From: Sanghuangporus weigelae
Taxonomy: Eukaryota > Basidiomycota > Agaricomycetes > Hymenochaetales > Hymenochaetaceae
Reading direction: 5' to 3'
NCBI GenBank assembly: GCA_033182465.1
Contig: CP137319.1
Span: 496,001-560,000, forward strand
Length of the DNA stretch: 64,000 bases
Below the pieces are notes generated by a model that was not told the origin of the DNA, ran no database searches, and saw only the letters and a program-made list of their open reading frames with translations. Position numbers and translations under genes: made by a program. This document shows positions 59,849 through 64,000 of this stretch, in pieces (position 1 is the first letter of the stretch; the number at the start of each line of letters is the position of its first letter).

Positions 59849-62000
59849 CTAGACTTTTTCGTCTGTGTGATGCTCGACCACCTCCTTATCGTCTAATGTA
59901 TCGAGCTTATTATGGTCTGCAGTGCGGATGTTCTCAGCCAGGAGCTTGCGGCGCATGCGGTTGCTCGTGAGCGGCGACGAGTGCATGTACAGAAGGTCGA
60001 TCTGCTCCAACGACAGGCCCTTCGTCTCAGGAATGAAGAAGAATGCGAAAACGATGCAGCAGAAACAAGTCGATCCCCATATAAAGAACACTTTGGCTTG
60101 AAGGTTCGCATGATCTGCATCGACGAGGTACGGTGTTGCGTAACCGATACCGAAGTTCCAGAGCCAGTTGGAAGCAGCGGCGAAGGACATGCCCTTAGCA
60201 CGGACGTTCAGTGGGAAGATCTCGCCAGTGACCACCCAAGCAATTGGCCCCCAAGTAGACGCGAAGAAAGCGATGTAAATGCAACTAATCGCAAAAACGT
60301 CAGTTTTGTATTTAATGACATGCGTATCACGAACGCCAGGCACTCACACAAATGCCACAAGCACCTTCTGTCCCGCGGTGTTGCTCGTAGGTACAGTAAC
60401 ACCGGCGATGGCAACGATAAATTCGCACACACACATACCGATAGCACCGCCGATTAAGAGCGTCCTGCGGCCAAATCGCTCGACACCCCACATTCCAGGA
60501 AGAGTCATGAATACGTTGACGATGTTTGTGGCAACAGTGATGAGAAATGGATTGCCGACGCCCGCGTTTTGGAAGAATGTAGTACCATAGTAGAAGATGA
60601 AGTTGATACCAGTGAGCTGTTGCCACGCTTGGAGCGCCATGCAAGAGCAGACACGGAAACAGATTTTGTTCGGCTCGCCAACTTTGAAGCAATCAAGATA
60701 AGTCGCATTACCGAGCCTACGGAATTGAATAATCAGCCCAATCAAATATTAAAACACAATGTTATAGATACGTACAGTCTCTCTTCCTCGAGAGTGGCTC
60801 GAACATCGTTCAAGTCATCGACTACAGATTGGTCATCGGGAGGAGCACCTGTAAGTCGGCTCAGTGCTCGCGCAGCATCGGCATCACGACCCTTCTTAAT
60901 GAGCCAACGTGGCGATTCAGGCAAGATCGCCATTCCAGATGCGAGAACGAACGCCCAGACAAACTGGATGGCGATGGGAATTCGCCAAGCGGAGTGATCA
61001 TCACGGTTTTCGGTCGCATTGTTGATGACGGCGGCGAGCAAGAGACCAATGGTAATGGCCCATTGGTAGCCAGAAACGATGGCACCACGAATCCATTTTG
61101 GCGAGCTAGAAAAGAATAATAAATTAGAATTCCCAAGGAAAAACTCGTAATATCAATCAGGTATCCAAAACCAAAACAGGAAAAGCGCTATGATCGACGG
61201 TATCTGAAAATAGATGCCAAGATGCCAAGATGCCAAGATGTATAAATAAAGCAGCGAAAAAGGCCGTGAACATACGAGAAGCGCAGAAAGAACGGAGATA
61301 GGAGTCAAAGACGGAAGATTCAGGATGGGAACACTCACCATTCCGATTGATACATAGGAACGAGGACCGATACCTGACCAACACCAAGCCCGCCGACTAC
61401 ACGACCGACAATAAATAGTGGCATGTTCGTAGACGCAGTCTGCATGGCGACACCGATGGAGAAGACCAAGCAAGTGAAGACGAGACCCCATTTACGACCG
61501 AGCAGATCGGCGGTGGGAGCACCGATGAGAGCACCAACGAAGGTACCTGCGGAGAGGATAGACACGACGAGAGATCTCTGGCCGGTAGAAATTCCAAAGC
61601 CACCTGGGAAAGTGTCCCGGTCGTCAGTCGGGTCACCGAACGTACGAAGCCAGTCATCCATAGCTTGCACTCCGTTGATGATACCCGTGTCATAACTGAA
61701 ATACGCGTGAGAAACGACTTTCAATAAAATATAATAATAGAGTTGATATTGGACTTACCCATAGAGAATACCACCAAAAGCAGCAAAGGCGCTTCAAAAG
61801 ATGCAAACAAACACCATTAAGTTTAGGACATCAACACAAAACGTAGAATGCTACATACGCCTGGACAGAAGTTAGTGAGCACATAAAGTGGGAAATGAAG
61901 AGCTACAACAGGAACTTACCATGAGAATTCCTACGATGTGATTCTTGCGTGCATAAGAGCCGATGACGGGACCGCCAGTAGAGACGGGACCTCCGGCCAT
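59849..62000 (-). CDS. MFS sugar transporter
   Basis: Sugar porter of the major facilitator superfamily, 12 transmembrane helices, plasma membrane. Seven exons (61920-62000, 61859-61860, 61759-61791, 61339-61695, 60776-61105, 60348-60716, 59849-60284) give 535 aa. Family signatures in order are FAAFGGILYGYDTGIINGV, DLLGRKWG, GRVVGGLGVG with VPMYQSE, WRIPIAIQFVWA, LPESPRWLIKKGR, QAWQQLTGINFIFYYGTTFF, GVERFGRRTLLIGG, WGPIAWVVTGEIFP, and PETKGLSLEQID. QQLTGINFIFYY is typical of hexose transporters. Substrate cannot be read from sequence. All introns after the first are phase 2. The second exon must be just 2 nt to keep the frame. The intron between 61106 and 61338 contains an 8-base tandem repeat. 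Confidence 0.95.
61213..61240. repeat. Short tandem repeat GATGCCAA x3.5
   Basis: Three and a half perfect copies of an 8-base unit inside an intron of the sugar transporter. Such repeats vary easily in number, and it explains why this intron (233 nt) is longer than its neighbours. Confidence 0.9.
61859..61860 (-). other. 2-nt microexon of the sugar transporter (GC)
   Basis: Exon 1 ends ATTCTCATG/GTAAGT at 61920. The exon starting at 61791 reads C GCC TTT GCT, and needs two extra bases to stay in the FAAFGGILYG frame. Between them lies CTAAC and, 6 bases on, CTGTCCAG/GC/GTATGT. Introns of 59 nt (61861-61919) and 67 nt (61792-61858) result. The joined codons read ATG GCC GCC, giving GILMAAFAAFGG. 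Confidence 0.75.
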
Positions 62001-63898
62001 GGTTGAAGCTGAGATGGTTGTTGTGAGGGCGAAAAAGTTAGGACGTGAAGGAAAAGAGAAGGATGATGTGGGGGTGGGGGAAAGCAAAGATGCTTGAGGG
62101 CAAGCAAGTGAGAAGGGGACGGTGGTCTTTTATAGACCAACCATATGCATGGATAGCGATCAAGAGATGGACCCTGGACTGTTGAATATCATATTTTTCT
62201 TGAAATTATAATTATTCGGACGCTGGCATGGACCTCTATGGCGGCCGATCTGTCATTTCCTTTCCTGGATCCCTCGTGCCAAGTTCAAGGCACTCCTCAG
62301 GACCCTGGACACCTGCCTCCACTATTTCGCCCGGATTTTGTCGTCTTTGTGGTTTCGCTCGCTTTTTTGTTTATCCTCGATTCGATGCGAGATCGCCTCC
62401 ATATTCTGCTCTCTCCTCCACGCATAAACTTTCTCTTCACTGCTGCTCTTCAATCGACATCGGCCGCCGACCATATGCTTCGTCTGAAGACCCTCGGACG
62501 TCATCGTCCCGACTTCAAATCTCCCTTTTCTCGCCGCCGACAAGTTCATCCTAGCCTGACCTGGCGCTCTAGATGCCGTATAATACTTCCCAGCCTAGGC
62601 GGTCTATTCCTTTCTGATCAAATGATGTTTGGAAATAACTGAGGTGGCATCTGGGATTCTGAGAAATGATCAATTAAACTCAATACCGCCGACAAAATAG
62701 ATTCTGATATGTGATGCCCCTATTATGGCCGCAGTCATATGATTCCCATTGCTCGAAATCGACGAGAGAGTCAGATACCTCGTAAGGTGGTCAGGTGGTC
62801 AGGCGGACTCATCAGTCGTAATCAGGATCATCATCCTTGCCTTCTTTGCAAAACCTACTTCGGATTCTCTGTGCCATTTCATCTGTCGCGGCCAATTGAG
62901 AAATCTGGAACTAGTCCCGAATGTGCCTGTAGGACCGCTGAAGACAACGGTTCGATGAGGGAAACTCGTAAACGAAGCGCGCCGTATGGGAATGCGCTGG
63001 TGGAAGCGCATGGACTGTGAATGAATCACTGATCGATGGTGATGACCCAATGGACACGGCCGAGGCAGCAGAAGTAACGGCGCAAAGCCGCCCAATCCCT
63101 TTCGAAAAAGCTCTCTAAACTTAGTGCTCTGTCTCGGTTTGAGTTTCGACCGTCTCGAACACGCTTATGAAACACGCCGACTCAAAAGGAAGTAATTAGC
63201 ATTAGACCAAGCTTGCAAGCGCCGACTGTCGCTAACGCATGTAGACTCATGAAAATAACGCGCGAATTTGAAATATGCCATGAACATCAGGAATAGCATC
63301 GTCGGTATGGAGAGTTTCGTTGAAGACGTCAGCGTCTCTCAAGAATCCTTCTGAGCTGTCTTCCTGGGGCCCCAGGGAGCCCCGCGGTACGAACGGATAA
63401 GCCCAAGGTCTGCGTAGGACGGTATCACATCAACTCCGATATCAGTCTTCCTTTGTACCTTCTACGTCTAAATCAGCGGATTTTCTCAACTTGTTCATAC
63501 CGTTCTGCTCGTTTCCGTTTCTTTAGTATTCTACAATAAGACGCATAAGAAAAGGTACACACATTGTTGCATATATCTTCTTTCATTTGCCAAACCCATT
63601 CGCCCTCATTATCGACGCTGATACATGCGTTCTCCTTAACCGTTATTGTGCACCAGAACGCACTGAGCAATGATTAGGTTGGGAATTTTAAATTGACTTT
63701 CAACTTAGACGGAAGCCGTGTAAAGTGTTCCGATTTTATGGTACTATCCTGCTTTCTTTGACAGATCTTTGTTTGCTCATCATCAGTTCTGAGATCACCC
63801 TCTTCGTCACTCATCCTCTCTGTTCTTTCCGATCCTTCGAGATAAAGCACCTGAACACACTAGATGCATCACTTATCGGCTTAACGATTTACAAGTAA
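62001..63898. other. Intergenic: transporter promoter and unassigned sequence
   Basis: 1.9 kb. The first 200 bases are the transporter's promoter and leader, with a pyrimidine-rich tract on its coding strand near 62070-62100. Overlapping plus-strand frames at 62228-62642 are Ser/Pro-rich with no recognised domain. 63000-63700 shows no gene. A CT-rich block at about 63795-63842 precedes the possible start at 63899. Confidence 0.45.
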
Positions 63899-64000
63899 AT
63901 GCCCAGCTTTGCCCAAGCATTACCGACTTCATCCACACCGATTTATCCAAGCTCCGAAGAGTCACGCGAGGCAAAGTCCGTTTCTTGCGTATCTCTACAG
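63899..64000 (+). CDS. Possible 5' end of a gene running off the window
   Basis: An ATG at 63899 (AA at -2/-1) opens a frame that runs to the window edge: 34 codons, Ser/Pro/Glu-rich (MPSFAQALPTSSTPIYPSSE). It is preceded by a CT-rich block, as is common before fungal starts, and by a seven-codon upstream frame at 63864. Too short to recognise a family; it may be chance. Confidence 0.35.
   Translation, partial: MPSFAQALPTSSTPIYPSSEESREAKSVSCVSLQ

Overview
The window is nuclear DNA of a filamentous basidiomycete, most likely an agaricomycete. Genes are split by many 50-70 bp GT-AG introns and sit close together on both strands. The conserved genes are typical fungal ones. The organism cannot be named from the sequence alone. 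Apart from two genes cut by the window edges, the introns of nearly all genes were placed by hand from splice signals and frame continuity, and the exon lengths sum to whole codons.

Layout. 1-3.4 kb (+): 3' end of an ELMO/CED-12-like gene, then methylenetetrahydrofolate reductase. 3.4-7.3 kb: mostly empty. 7.3-14.5 kb (+): a RING-H2/PH/VWA protein resembling the Far1/Ste5 mating scaffold, then tRNA pseudouridine synthase PUS1. 14.9-31.3 kb (-): an unrecognised 15-exon gene, RPB4, a GH47 alpha-mannosidase, glycerol kinase, two tandem paralogous small genes, the DEAD-box helicase DBP9 and a C2H2-like zinc-finger gene. 33-34.1 kb (-): its tandem duplicate. 36.5-44.2 kb: a large disordered protein, TIM44, MsrB (+) and tropomyosin. 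44.6-48.1 kb: a DUF2408 protein (+) and cytochrome c heme lyase (-). 48.4-56 kb (+): an accessory region with a third zinc-finger gene and decaying copies of it. 59.8-62 kb (-): a sugar transporter. The last 100 bases may begin a new plus-strand gene.

The housekeeping genes do not form one pathway. Several serve mitochondria: TIM44, heme lyase, and MsrB and PUS1, each with a possible alternative mitochondrial leader. The mating-scaffold candidate, ELMO and tropomyosin belong to signalling and the cytoskeleton.

The most unusual signals concern gene structure. The gene at 14869-16628 has 14 introns, all phase 2, with three tandem copies of an exon triplet in which introns were duplicated as well. 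The pair at 24696-26821 also uses only phase-2 introns and starts with 8-nt exons. PUS1 requires a 3-nt exon and the sugar transporter a 2-nt exon to preserve conserved protein sequence. A family of paired zinc fingers with a very wide first Cys-Cys gap is being duplicated and lost within the window.
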